Positions 53,248-62,303 of a stretch of 64,000 bases of DNA are shown in pieces. Both the position numbers and the translations under genes were made by a program. Position 1 is the first letter of the stretch; the number at the start of each line of letters is the position of its first letter. Under the pieces are notes generated by a model. That model saw nothing but the letters and a program-made list of their open reading frames with translations. It was not told the origin of the DNA and searched no databases. The DNA is from Jatrophihabitans cynanchi. GTDB lineage: Bacteria > Actinomycetota > Actinomycetes > Mycobacteriales > Jatrophihabitantaceae. The DNA is taken from contig NZ_CP097463.1 of NCBI RefSeq assembly GCF_027247405.1, positions 496,001-560,000 of the forward strand, given 5' to 3'.

Positions 53248-53580
53248 ATGGCAGGTGTGAAGGACGGCCCGGAGTCTGCCCAGCTGGTGACGAGGTCCAC
53301 CGTCAGCGACGGTGTCGCGCTGGTGACGGTTCGCGGGGAGGTCGATCTGGCCAACGTTCCGGCGCTGGAACGCGCGCTGCTCCCGTTGCTGGCCCGCAGC
53401 GACGTCGACGTACTGGTCGTGGACCTGTCCGGCGTGCAGTTCCTGGACAGCTCGGCCATCGCGGTGCTGCTGCGCGCCCGCAGCTCGGGCAAGGCAGTGC
53501 TCCTGCGCGAACCGTCGACGGCGGTGCGCCAGCTGATCGAGGTCACCGGGCTCGGGGACGTGTTGCGCACCGAATCGTGA
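53248..53580 (+). CDS. STAS-domain protein (anti-sigma factor antagonist type)
   Basis: 110 aa. STAS fold: VALVTVRGEVDLANVPALE, VVDLSGVQFLDSSAIAVLL (phosphorylatable Ser region) and REPSTAVRQLIEVTGL. Resembles SpoIIAA/RsbV. Usually partners an RsbW-type kinase, none of which is nearby. A DosR box 52 bp upstream suggests it links hypoxia to sigma-factor control (inference). It ends 18 bp from the convergent gshA-like gene. Confidence 0.85.
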   Translation: MAGVKDGPESAQLVTRSTVSDGVALVTVRGEVDLANVPALERALLPLLARSDVDVLVVDLSGVQFLDSSAIAVLLRARSSGKAVLLREPSTAVRQLIEVTGLGDVLRTES

Positions 53581-53597
53581 TCGCGTGGACGCAGCGG

Positions 53598-55079
53598 TCA
53601 GTCGATCGGCCAGGTGTGCACCGGCTGGTTGCTGTGCATCAGCTCGACGTAGCGGCGCAGCATCTCGCGCAACGAGTCGCGGCGGTCCAGGGGCTGCCGG
53701 GCGTCATCGACCGCGTGAAAGGTCCGCACCTGCCACTCGGCGCCGTTGCTCTCCGTGATGCAGCGCTGCTCGATGATGCCGAGCAGCCGCTCGCGGACCG
53801 CGGCATCCACACCCCACGCGGCCAGCCCCTCATGGGCGAGCGGCAGCAGCCGGCGCAGCACCAGTTCGGTCACCGGCACCTCGCCGAGCCCGGGCCAGTA
53901 GAGGTGCGCGCCGATGCCGAGCCGCGCGGCGGACTCGAAGTTGTCCTCGGCCGCCTGGAAGGACATCTGCGTCCACATCGGCCGGTCCGCCGCGGCCAGC
54001 ATGCGCAGCGCGCCGTAGTAGAACGCGCCGTTGGCCAGCACGTCGACCACGGTCGGCCCGGCGGGGAGCACCCGGTTCTCGACGCGCAGGTGCGGGCGGC
54101 CGCGGTACACGTCGTAGACCGGGCGGTTCCACCGGTAGACGGTTCCGTTGTGCATCCGCAGCTCGCCGAGCTGCGGGGTGTCCCCGCGCGCGAGGACGGC
54201 AACCGGGTCCTCGTCCTCGGTGACCGGCAGCAGCGCCGGGAAGTAGCGCACGTTCTCCTCGAACTGGTCGAAGATCGAGGTGATCCACCGCTCGCCGAAC
54301 CACACCCGCGGCCGCACGCCCTGCGCCTTGAGCTCCTCCGGACGGGTATCCGTGGCCTGCTCGAACAGGGCGATCCGCGTCTCGCGCCACAGCTGTTTGC
54401 CGAACAGGAACGGCGAGTTCGCCCCCAGCGCGACCTGCACGCCGGCCAGGCACTGCGCCGCGTTCCAGTGTGCCGCGTACTCCTGCGGGCTGACCTGCAG
54501 GTGGTACTGCACCGACGTGCACGCGGCCTCCGGCGCGATGGTGTCCGCGTGCACCGACAACCGCTCGGCACCCTCGATGGCGATGTGCAGATCCTCGCCG
54601 CGCGCGGCGAAGATCTGCTCGTTGATCAGGCGGTAGCGCGGGTTGGCACTGAGTGACTCGCCGGTGAGGTGCTCGCCCGTCAGGGTGGGCAGCATGCCGA
54701 TCATGACGATGTGCGCGCCCTCGCCGCGCGCCCGCTTCTCCGCCTCGTTCAGGCTGTCGCGCAGTTCGGCCTCGAGCTCGTCCAACGCGGTGCCGCCGAG
54801 GGCGCGCGGCCGCACGTTGATCTCGATGTTGAACTGGCCGAGCTCGGTCTGGAAGTCGTCGTTCGCGATGGCGCCGAGCACCCGCGCGTTGCGCATGGCC
54901 GGGTCCTGCGCGTCGTCGATCAGGTTGAACTCGATCTCCAGCCCGGTCATCGGTCGCTCGAAGTCGAACTTGGACTCGGCGAGCATCCGGGCGAACACGT
55001 CCAGGCAGGTGCGCACCTTGGTGCGGTAGGCCTGCCGGTCGGCGCGGGTGAACTCCCGGCTCGGCACGTCCTCGCCCAC
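53598..55079 (-). CDS. Glutamate-cysteine ligase-family protein
   Basis: 493 aa. GCS2-type fold: GLEIEFNLIDDAQD, QTELGQFNIEINVRPRAL, CTSVQYHLQVSPQEY and ANSPFLFGKQLWRETRIALF. The EIEFN/EINV residues bind Mg-ATP. GTG 55079 was chosen because GGGAGG is five bases upstream; GTG 55094 is possible. Resembles the actinobacterial YbdK-like group whose substrate is not glutathione for certain. Not obviously part of the hypoxia set. Confidence 0.83.
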   Translation of the reverse strand: MGEDVPSREFTRADRQAYRTKVRTCLDVFARMLAESKFDFERPMTGLEIEFNLIDDAQDPAMRNARVLGAIANDDFQTELGQFNIEINVRPRALGGTALDELEAELRDSLNEAEKRARGEGAHIVMIGMLPTLTGEHLTGESLSANPRYRLINEQIFAARGEDLHIAIEGAERLSVHADTIAPEAACTSVQYHLQVSPQEYAAHWNAAQCLAGVQVALGANSPFLFGKQLWRETRIALFEQATDTRPEELKAQGVRPRVWFGERWITSIFDQFEENVRYFPALLPVTEDEDPVAVLARGDTPQLGELRMHNGTVYRWNRPVYDVYRGRPHLRVENRVLPAGPTVVDVLANGAFYYGALRMLAAADRPMWTQMSFQAAEDNFESAARLGIGAHLYWPGLGEVPVTELVLRRLLPLAHEGLAAWGVDAAVRERLLGIIEQRCITESNGAEWQVRTFHAVDDARQPLDRRDSLREMLRRYVELMHSNQPVHTWPID

Positions 55080-55160
55080 TGCCACCTCCCGCACGGCATC
55101 GAGTCCACGGCTGCCCTACAGCGTGGCATGCGCGGTGCTCCCGGCGCGACGCCCGCACCG

Positions 55161-55229
55161 CTCGTGGCGCTCGTGGCGCTCTCGGCGCTCGTGGCGCTCT
55201 CGGCGCTCTCGGCGCTCTCGTGGCGCTCT
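55161..55229 (+). repeat. 9-base tandem repeat in gshA-like/DUF998 intergenic region
   Basis: CTCGTGGCG and CTCTCGGCG alternate about seven times. An AT-richer stretch, GGATAACGAACTGATAACG, follows at about 55276 and may hold the DUF998 promoter. No gene in 55080-55375. Confidence 0.7.
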
Positions 55230-55375
55230 TCGCCCCCGGCGAGACGATAGCGGAAGGTCGCGACTGGGTAACCATCGGATAACGAACTGATAACGCAGGT
55301 CGCCGCGGGGCGGTGTTCCCCACTGCCGTCCACCCACGCGTCGCGATGCCTGCGTCTGCACGAAGGAGCGCGGCG

Positions 55376-56098
55376 ATGCAGCCTGCGGTAGGCGGTACCC
55401 GGGTGGTGCGCACCCTGTCGGCGGTGTCGGCTGTGGCCGTGCTGTGCTGCGTGAGCGCGTTCGTCAGCCTGCACGTCCTGCCGGTCAGCCGGCGGCTCAA
55501 CCCGGTGTCCGTCCCGTTGAGCAACTACGCGCTGACCCCGGCCGGCTGGCTGTTCAACGGCGGCGTGCTCGCCCTGATCGTCGGGCTGCTGTGCCTGCTC
55601 GCCGCCCTCGTCGCAGCCGGCGAGCTGTCCCGCGTGTCGTTGCCGGTGCTGGTGACCGCCGGCTGCTGCCTGGCGCTCACCGGCGTCGTGCTCTTCCCGA
55701 ACCGGACGCTCCCGGACGGCGCGCTCACCCCGGCCGCGGAACTGCACTGGGTCGCCGCCATGGCTGCGTTCGCCGGGCTGCCGGTGGCGCCGCTGCTGCT
55801 CGCCCGGCGACACCGGATGCGGGTCGGCTGCTCGGGCCTGCCGCGGGTGGCCGGCTGGCTCGCCAGGGGCGCGAGCATCTGGTTCGTCGCGCTGCTCGGC
55901 GGCAGCATCATGGCCTTCACCGACCGCAGCCACGTCTGGCACGTCGGCGGTGTCGTGGAACGCGCGCTGGCCGGCAGCGAGATCCTCGCCGCGCTGCTGC
56001 TGACGGTGTGGCTCTGGCGTGGCTGCCGTTGCTACCGGCAGGACGAGGCGGCGCTGGTCGTCGAGACCGCCGACGCCCCGCTGGCCGCTGCCGCCTGA
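55376..56098 (+). CDS. DUF998 membrane protein
   Basis: 240 aa, about six hydrophobic segments (VRTLSAVSAVAVLCCVSAFV; WLFNGGVLALIVGLLCLLAA; LPVLVTAGCCLALTGVVLF; HWVAAMAAFAGLPVAPLLL; IWFVALLGGSIMAF; ILAALLLTVWLW). The SNYAL...GWLFN and the F(P)...H sequence pattern fit DUF998. ATG 55376 chosen because GAAGGAG precedes it. Function unknown. Confidence 0.8.
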   Translation: MQPAVGGTRVVRTLSAVSAVAVLCCVSAFVSLHVLPVSRRLNPVSVPLSNYALTPAGWLFNGGVLALIVGLLCLLAALVAAGELSRVSLPVLVTAGCCLALTGVVLFPNRTLPDGALTPAAELHWVAAMAAFAGLPVAPLLLARRHRMRVGCSGLPRVAGWLARGASIWFVALLGGSIMAFTDRSHVWHVGGVVERALAGSEILAALLLTVWLWRGCRCYRQDEAALVVETADAPLAAAA

Positions 56099-56219
56099 AC
56101 ACCCCCGCGCCCGAGGTCTGCTTAGCTGAGCCCGGCTCGCTGTCGAGGTTGCCCGCACGCCTCCGTCCTCTGTAAGTCATCGCGGCACACCGCCGCCCGG
56201 ACCGACCAAGGAGACACCC

Positions 56220-56612
56220 GTGCGCTACGTGATCCTGATCCACAGCAACCCCCGACCATGGGGCCATCCCACCCAGCTGCTGACCGACGAGGGGCGTGCC
56301 CTGCCCGCGGAGGAGCACGAGCGGATGGACCGCGAGTTCGACGCACTGATGCAGGAGATCTCCGCGTCCGGCGAACTGGTCACCGCCGAGGCCCTGGCCG
56401 ACCCGGCCACGGCCACGCTGTACCGCTGGAACCCGCCGGAGAACCTGGCCACCGACGGCCCCTACGCCGAGACGAAGGAGCAGCTGGCCGGCTTCTTCCT
56501 CATCGACTGCCGCACCCGCGAGCGTGCCGAGCAGATCGCGGCACACTTCGCCCAGCCCGGCGGCACGGTCGAGCTGCGTCCGGCGATGTGGCCCGGTGCC
56601 GACGACCAATGA
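56220..56612 (+). CDS. YCII-related protein
   Basis: 130 aa DGPF/YCII-type fold: RYVILIHSNP, DGPYAETKEQLAGFFLIDC and VELRPAMW. AAGGAG precedes the GTG start. Such genes pair with ECF42-type sigma factors, as here (four-base overlap). Probably an enzyme or ligand-binding regulator of that sigma factor. Confidence 0.9.
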   Translation: MRYVILIHSNPRPWGHPTQLLTDEGRALPAEEHERMDREFDALMQEISASGELVTAEALADPATATLYRWNPPENLATDGPYAETKEQLAGFFLIDCRTRERAEQIAAHFAQPGGTVELRPAMWPGADDQ

Positions 56613-57880
56613 TCCCGGGCGATCCGCAGGACGTGTGGCGCGAGTGTGCGCCGCACGTCCTGGGCGCGCTGGTCCGCCGCTACGGCGACTTCGACGCCGC
56701 CGAGGACGCGCTGCAGGATGCACTGCTCGCGGCGGCCCGGCACTGGCCGGCCGAAGGACAACCTGCGGACCCGACGGCCTGGCTGGTGCGGGTCGCCTCG
56801 CGACGCCTGGTCGACCGGTGGCGCGCGGATCACGCCCGCGCCGAACGCGAGCAGGCGACGGCCAGGCGCACCCCGCCGGACGAGTTCGTGGTCCCGGGCG
56901 CCGACGTCGCGGCCGCCGGCGACGACTCACTGTGGTTGCTGCTGCTGTGCTGCCACCCCGCGTTGCCGTTGCCCGCGCAGGTCGCGCTCACCCTGCGCGC
57001 CGCCGGTGGGCTGCGCACCGCGCAGATCGCCCGCGCGTTCCTCGTCCCGGAGGCCACCATGGCGCAGCGGATCAGCCGGGCGAAGGCGCGGCTGCGGTCC
57101 GCCGGCGCGCGGTTCACGGCGCCGCCCGCGCACGAGCTGCCCGCCCGCGTGAGCGCGGTCGAGCACGTGCTGTACCTGATCTTCACCGAGGGTCACACCA
57201 GCACCGACGGGCCCGGCCTGCTCGACGTCTCGCTCAGCAGCGAGGCGATCCGGTTGACCCGGCTGCTGCACCGGCAGCTGCCGGAGCGCAGCGAGCTCAC
57301 CGGCCTGCTCGCGCTGATGCTGCTCACCGACGCCCGCCGTGCCGCGCGGGTGGGAGCGGACGGTGGGCTGGTTCCGCTGGCCGAACAGGACCGCGCCCGC
57401 TGGGACACCCCGCGCATCGCCGAAGGCATCGCGCTCGTGGAGGCCGCGCTGCCCTCGGGGCCGGTGGGCCCGTTCCAACTGCAGGCGGCGATCGCTGCGG
57501 TGCACGCCGAGGCCGAGCGCCCCGAAGACACCGACTGGGCGCAGATTGCCGAGCTCTACCGGATGCTGGCCGACATCGCGCCGAACCCCGTCGTCACGCT
57601 GAACCGCGCGGTCGCGGTGGCCATGGTCGACGGCCCGGACGCCGGGCTGGCCATGGTCGCGCCGCTGCTGCAGGACCCGCGGCTGCGCCACAACCACCGG
57701 CTTCCCGCCGTGCGCGCGCACCTGCTCGAGCTGGCCGGCCGGGGCGAGCAGGCGCGCGCCGCCTACGTAGCGGCCGCGCGACTGGCGACCAGCATCCCCG
57801 AGCAGCGTTACCTCAACGGCCGCGCGGCGGCGCTCACCGGCGTCGTCGGTTCGCGGGCCTACCGTGGCGCTCGTGCATGA
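56609..57880 (+). CDS. ECF42-type sigma factor (SigJ/SigK-related, with TPR-like C-terminus)
   Basis: 423 aa. Region 2 (LGALVRRYGDFDAAEDALQDALLAA) and region 4 (LTLRAAGGLRTAQIARAFLVPEATMAQRISRAK, read in pieces) fill the first 180 residues. The remaining 240 residues are a helical TPR-like domain with LLALMLLTDARRAAR and the ECF42 LNRAVAVAMVDGPDAGL motif. Known: ECF42 partners YCII/DGPF proteins. Complete. Confidence 0.92.
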   Translation: MIPGDPQDVWRECAPHVLGALVRRYGDFDAAEDALQDALLAAARHWPAEGQPADPTAWLVRVASRRLVDRWRADHARAEREQATARRTPPDEFVVPGADVAAAGDDSLWLLLLCCHPALPLPAQVALTLRAAGGLRTAQIARAFLVPEATMAQRISRAKARLRSAGARFTAPPAHELPARVSAVEHVLYLIFTEGHTSTDGPGLLDVSLSSEAIRLTRLLHRQLPERSELTGLLALMLLTDARRAARVGADGGLVPLAEQDRARWDTPRIAEGIALVEAALPSGPVGPFQLQAAIAAVHAEAERPEDTDWAQIAELYRMLADIAPNPVVTLNRAVAVAMVDGPDAGLAMVAPLLQDPRLRHNHRLPAVRAHLLELAGRGEQARAAYVAAARLATSIPEQRYLNGRAAALTGVVGSRAYRGARA

Positions 57881-58979
57881 GCTCTCGCGGACCGACGCGC
57901 GCCGGATAGCGGTGCGTGCCCAGTTACTGGACTCGTGTCGTCCGGCCGGGCTGCTGGACACCGTCAACCGGCTGACGCTGCTGCAGGCCGACCCCACCGA
58001 CGCCGTCGCGCCGAACGCCGATCTGGTGGTCTGGACCCGGCTGGGCTCGGCGTACTACCGCGACGAACTTACCGCCGCGCTGCGAGGCGGGGCGCTGGTC
58101 GAGTTTCGCATGCTGATCCGACCCGCTGAGGACATCGCGCTGTTCCGCGCGGAGATGCAGGCCTGGGGCGAGCCCGGCGGCGCGCCGGGCTGGCGCCACT
58201 CGCAGTCGGACTGGGTGCAGGCCAACGACGCGTTCCGCCGGGAGATCCTCGACCGGCTCGAGCGCGAGGGCCCGTTGACCTCGCGCGAAGTTCCGGATAC
58301 CGCCGCAATACCGTGGAAATCGAGTGGCTGGAACGACAACCGCAACGTCACGATGATGTTCGAGTTCCTGGAGTTGCGCGGCGAAGTTGCCACGGCGGGG
58401 CGGCGCGGACGGGACCGGCTGTGGGACCTGGCCGAGCGGGTCTTCCCGGACGACGAGCCGGTCCCGCTCGCGGACGCGCTGCGCATCCGGGCCGAGCGCC
58501 GGCTGGCGTCGCTGGGTATCGCCCGGGTTCGAGCAGCCGCGACGCCGGGAGAACCGCTGGACGTCGGCGACGTGGGCGAGCCCGCGGTCGTCGACCGCGT
58601 CCGGGGCGAATGGCGGGTGGACCCTGATCAGCTCGGGCAGCTCGGGCAGCCGTTCGGCGGGCGGGCCGCGTTGCTGTCACCGCTGGATCGCCTGGTGTAC
58701 GACCGCAAGCGGATGGTCGAGCTGTTCGAGTTCGACTACCAGCTGGAGATGTACAAGCCGTCCGCCGCCCGGCGCTGGGGGTTCTGGGCGATGCCGATCC
58801 TCTACGGCGACGCCCTGGTCGGCAAGCTCGATGCGAGCGCCGACCACAAGGCCGGCGTGCTGCGCGTGAAGGCGATCCATGAGGACGTCCCGTTCAGCGC
58901 CGCGATGGCCGAGGCGATCCACGCCGAGATCGCCGACCTGGCCGAGTGGCTCGAACTCGAACTCGTCCTGCCCTCCTGA
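57864..58979 (+). CDS. YcaQ/AlkX-type winged-helix DNA glycosylase family protein (HTH_42)
   Basis: 371 aa. Winged-helix repeats: LTLLQADPTDAVAPNADLVVW, IPWKSSGWNDNRNVTMMFEFLE and DRLVYDRKRMVELFEFDYQLEMYKP, the last being the C-terminal motif of the YcaQ family. Known members repair interstrand crosslinks or alkylated bases; here the QxQ catalytic motif of E. coli YcaQ is replaced by LQADPTDAV, so activity is uncertain. GTG start overlaps the sigma factor stop by 17 bases. Confidence 0.8.
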   Translation: MALVHELSRTDARRIAVRAQLLDSCRPAGLLDTVNRLTLLQADPTDAVAPNADLVVWTRLGSAYYRDELTAALRGGALVEFRMLIRPAEDIALFRAEMQAWGEPGGAPGWRHSQSDWVQANDAFRREILDRLEREGPLTSREVPDTAAIPWKSSGWNDNRNVTMMFEFLELRGEVATAGRRGRDRLWDLAERVFPDDEPVPLADALRIRAERRLASLGIARVRAAATPGEPLDVGDVGEPAVVDRVRGEWRVDPDQLGQLGQPFGGRAALLSPLDRLVYDRKRMVELFEFDYQLEMYKPSAARRWGFWAMPILYGDALVGKLDASADHKAGVLRVKAIHEDVPFSAAMAEAIHAEIADLAEWLELELVLPS

Positions 58980-59002
58980 TCGCACCGCCTTGATCGCACC
59001 GG

Positions 59003-59605
59003 TCAGCGTGGCCGGCGCAGCACGGTGACCGCGAAGTCGGCCTCGTCAGCGAACGGGCGCAGGTCCCAGGTGGCGAAGCGGTGCTCGTGCAGCAAACCCG
59101 CCGCACGCGCGTGGGCGTCGAAGTCGTCCAGCGGGTAACCGCGGTCGAGGCCGAAGCCGATCACGACGAACCCGTCCGGCCGCAGGTGCGCGGCCACGCG
59201 CGAGAGCACCGCCGGCTCGGTTCCGGGCGCGACGAACGCCATGACGTTCCCGGCGATCACCGCCGCGTCGAACGGCTCCGGCTCGCCGAGCGCGGCCAGG
59301 TCCAGTTCGGCCAGATCCGCGACGAGCCAGCGCGGTCCGGGGTGATCGGCCTCGGCCGCCGCGATCAGCTCAGGGTCGACGTCGACGCCGACCACGTGGT
59401 GGCCGCGCGCGGCGAGTTCGGCGCCGACCCGTCCCGGCCCGCAGCCGGCGTCCAGGATGCGCGCGCCGCGCGCCACCATGGCGTCCACCATGCGCGCCTC
59501 GCCGGCGAGATCCGCACCGTCCGCGGCCATCTTGCGGAACCGGTCGATGTACCAGGCGGAGTGGTCCGCGGCGTGGTCGCTGAACCAGCGTGGCGTGGCA
59601 CTCAT
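59003..59605 (-). CDS. Class I SAM-dependent methyltransferase
   Basis: 200 aa. Motif I ILDAGCGPGRVGAELAARGH, then VVGVDVDPELI and DAAVIAGNVMAF. Substrate unknown. ATG 59605 chosen over an upstream GTG; a DosR-like site lies only 23 bp upstream, so that site more likely serves the opposite gene. Confidence 0.88.
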   Translation of the reverse strand: MSATPRWFSDHAADHSAWYIDRFRKMAADGADLAGEARMVDAMVARGARILDAGCGPGRVGAELAARGHHVVGVDVDPELIAAAEADHPGPRWLVADLAELDLAALGEPEPFDAAVIAGNVMAFVAPGTEPAVLSRVAAHLRPDGFVVIGFGLDRGYPLDDFDAHARAAGLLHEHRFATWDLRPFADEADFAVTVLRRPR

Positions 59606-59627
59606 GTCCGCCAGGTTAGCCACCGGC

Positions 59628-59641
59628 GGGACCAATGGCCG
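59628..59641 (+). promoter_or_regulatory. DosR-like site upstream of ABC exporter
   Basis: GGGACCAATGGCCG, 55 bp before the ABC ATPase ATG. Same core as the 9188 site. It could be coincidence, as its neighbours are not typical hypoxia genes. Confidence 0.4.
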
Positions 59642-59696
59642 TGTTTGCGGTATCCGCGCGGTACCTAGCGTCGTAGTGGACGGCTAGGAGGCCGCG

Positions 59697-60596
59697 ATGT
59701 CCATGTCGTGCACGCCCGCAATCCGAACCGAAGGGCTGACCAAGCGCTTCGGTGACGTGCTCGCGCTCGATCATCTCGACCTCACCGTCGAGCGCGGCGA
59801 GGTGTTCGGCTTCCTCGGCCCCAACGGGGCCGGCAAGACCAGCACGATCCGGCTGCTCCTGCATCTGATCCACCCGAGTGCCGGACGCGCATGGGTGCTG
59901 GGCGTACCCGTCGACGACGTCGCGCGGGCCCACCAGCACCTCGGTTACGTGGCCGGGGACGTCGCGCTGTGGCCGCAGCTGACCGGTCTGGAGGCACTGC
60001 ACCTGCTGGGCAGGCTCTCCGGCGGGGTCGACCAGGCGTACCTGGACGAGCTGTTGCTCCGGCTGGACCTGGATCCCAGCCGGCGGATCCGAACGCTGTC
60101 CAAGGGCAACCGGCAGAAGGTCGCGCTGGTGGCCGGGTTGATGCATCGGCCGGACGTACTGCTCCTCGACGAGCCGACCGCCGGGCTGGACCCGCTGATG
60201 GAGGCGGAGTTCCAGCAGATCGTCCGCGAGGCCGCGGCCCGGGGCCAGACCGTGTTCCTCTCCTCGCACATCCTGGACGAGGTCGAGGACATCTGCACCC
60301 GGGTGGCGATCCTGCGCAGCGGCCGACTGGTGGAGGTCGCCACGCTCGACGCGCTGCGACAGAGGGACGTCGCGGTGTTCGAGATCGTGATGGACGGGCC
60401 GGTGCCCTCGTTCAGCGACGTCCCGGGCGTCGTGGCCGAACAACGCGTGGACGGCGCCGTGCGGGTCTCGGTTCACGGCTCGCCCCAGCCGCTGCTCGCC
60501 GAACTCGGCCGGCGTCCGGTGGTGTCGCTGCGCAGCCGTGAGCCGGACCTGGAGGAGGTCTTCCTCGGGTTCTACGGGGTGAAGGACCGCCGATGA
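59697..60596 (+). CDS. ABC-2-type exporter ATP-binding protein
   Basis: 299 aa. Walker A GPNGAGKTSTIR, signature LSKGNRQKVALVAG, Walker B VLLLDEPTAGLD and switch His in FLSSHILDEVEDI. The C-terminal extension (about 220-299) is typical of ABC-2 drug/lipid exporters (PDLEEVFLGFYG). Overlaps the permease start by four bases. Confidence 0.92.
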   Translation: MSMSCTPAIRTEGLTKRFGDVLALDHLDLTVERGEVFGFLGPNGAGKTSTIRLLLHLIHPSAGRAWVLGVPVDDVARAHQHLGYVAGDVALWPQLTGLEALHLLGRLSGGVDQAYLDELLLRLDLDPSRRIRTLSKGNRQKVALVAGLMHRPDVLLLDEPTAGLDPLMEAEFQQIVREAAARGQTVFLSSHILDEVEDICTRVAILRSGRLVEVATLDALRQRDVAVFEIVMDGPVPSFSDVPGVVAEQRVDGAVRVSVHGSPQPLLAELGRRPVVSLRSREPDLEEVFLGFYGVKDRR

Positions 60597-62236
60597 CCAC
60601 GCTGGCACGCGCTCCGGCGACCCCGCTGCGTCCCGCGGCCGGGCCAGAGCTCCGGTTCGGGCCCCGGTTCGTGATGTCCTGGCGGTTGATCCGCCGCGGC
60701 GCGTCACTCATCTGGCTGACCGCGGCCGGTTACATGGCGATCGAGGTGCTGGTCTTCCGCGGCGCCTATCCCGACGAGGCGTCACGACAGAAGCTGCTCG
60801 AGCTGTCGACGTCCACGGCGGTGCGGATGATGCAGGGCGTTCCCAGCGGTGTGGACACGGCGGGCGGGTTCGCCGTGTGGGACGGCGGCTGGATGTTGAT
60901 GGTCATCGTCGGCTGCTGGGCCCTGCTCACCGCGATCAGGCTGACCCGGGGCGAGGAGGATTGCGGCCGTGCCGAACTCGTGCTGTCCCGGCCGCTGACC
61001 GCGCGGCAGGCGCTTGCCGCGCACCTGGCCGCGCTGGCCGCCGCTGCGGCCGGCGTCGGGGTGGCCGCGGCGCTTCCCTTCGTCGCGCTGGGCGAGTCGC
61101 TGACCAGCGCGGTCTTGTGGGGCATCGGGCTGGGCGCGCTGTGCGCCGTGGCCGCCGCTCTCGGCGCGCTGGTGGCTCAAGTGGTCGCACCACGCCGCGC
61201 TGCCGTCTCGGTCGGGCTCGGGCTGCTCGCCGCGGCGTTCGTCGTGCGGGTCGTCGCGAACAGCGCCGATGGGCGCATCTGGCTGCTTACCGTGGCCCCG
61301 TTCGGCTGGGTGGAGCGTCTTCGGCCGTTCTCCGACAACGACTGGACCTGGCTGCTCGCGCCGGTGGCCGCGGCGGTGATCCTCGGCGGCGTCGCGCTGG
61401 CAGTGTGTGGCGGTCGCGACACGGGCAGCGCGCTGCTGCGCGCGGCACGCAGCCACCGGTCCAGCTTCCGGCTGCTCGGCAGCGCGCCCGGGTTCGGCTG
61501 GCGGCTCAACTCGGCAGCGCTGGTCTACTGGGCGCTGACCCTCGCCGTCGTCACGTTCGTGTTCGGGTTGATGACCGGCGCGTTGGTCGAGTTCATCCAG
61601 GACGACGAGACGTACCGCAAGATGCTCGAATCGATGGGCATGGACATGTCGGTGCCGGCGGTCGGCTACCTGAGCTATATCGCCAAGTTCCTCGCGCTCC
61701 CGTTCGCCGCCTTCCTCGGCTGGCGCGTCGGCGCGACCCGGCAGGAGGAGGCGGACGGGCGCCTGGACAACCTGTTGGTGCGCGGTGTGGTGCGCTGGCG
61801 ATGGCTTGCGATCACGGCCGCGCATGCGCTGCTGGCGGCGCTGCTGCTGGCCGCCGCCACGACCGCCGCCCTCTGGGCCGGCACCCGCGCGGTCGACGCC
61901 CCCGTAACGACCTGGCAGGTGATCGAGCCGCTGCTCGGCACTGTTCCGCTGCTGGTGTTGTTCACCGGCCTCGCGGTGCTGACCTTCGGCATCGCCCCGG
62001 AACTGACCGTGGTCGTACCCGTCACCCTCGCCGTGCTCGGCTACCTGCTCGACACGTTCGGCGCCGCGCTCGCCTGGCCGGACGCGGTGCTCGGCCTGTC
62101 CCCGTTCCATCACCTGGCACGGCTGCCCGGCGAGCCGATGACGCCGGCCGCCGTCGCGGTCATCACCGCCATCGGGCTCGCGGCCGCGATCGCGGGCGTC
62201 GTCGCTTTCGCACGGCGCGATCTGCGCGGTGCGTAG
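60593..62236 (+). CDS. ABC-2-type exporter permease
   Basis: 547 aa with about twelve hydrophobic segments, arranged as two halves of six. The substrate is unknown; related polyketide/tetronasin-type exporters have this length. Coupled to its ATPase. The stop TAG lies inside a 17-base tandem repeat. Confidence 0.88.
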   Translation: MTTLARAPATPLRPAAGPELRFGPRFVMSWRLIRRGASLIWLTAAGYMAIEVLVFRGAYPDEASRQKLLELSTSTAVRMMQGVPSGVDTAGGFAVWDGGWMLMVIVGCWALLTAIRLTRGEEDCGRAELVLSRPLTARQALAAHLAALAAAAAGVGVAAALPFVALGESLTSAVLWGIGLGALCAVAAALGALVAQVVAPRRAAVSVGLGLLAAAFVVRVVANSADGRIWLLTVAPFGWVERLRPFSDNDWTWLLAPVAAAVILGGVALAVCGGRDTGSALLRAARSHRSSFRLLGSAPGFGWRLNSAALVYWALTLAVVTFVFGLMTGALVEFIQDDETYRKMLESMGMDMSVPAVGYLSYIAKFLALPFAAFLGWRVGATRQEEADGRLDNLLVRGVVRWRWLAITAAHALLAALLLAAATTAALWAGTRAVDAPVTTWQVIEPLLGTVPLLVLFTGLAVLTFGIAPELTVVVPVTLAVLGYLLDTFGAALAWPDAVLGLSPFHHLARLPGEPMTPAAVAVITAIGLAAAIAGVVAFARRDLRGA

Positions 62237-62279
62237 CAGGCGTCTGTGCGTAGCAGGCGTCTGTGCGTAGCAGGCGGCT
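62229..62279 (+). repeat. 17-base tandem repeat after permease
   Basis: GTGCGTAGCAGGCGTCT repeated three times (third copy GGCGGCT at the end), overlapping the permease stop codon (TAG at 62234-62236). A fourth partial copy begins at 62280. Confidence 0.8.
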
Positions 62280-62303
62280 GTGCGGCTCGCGGCAGCCGTC
62301 AAC

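Noticed and set aside
60782-62302. 506-codon minus-strand frame antisense to the ABC permease
   Set aside because: The plus-strand permease has proper membrane segments and is coupled to its ATPase; the antisense frame is low-complexity Arg/Gln/Gly-rich sequence.
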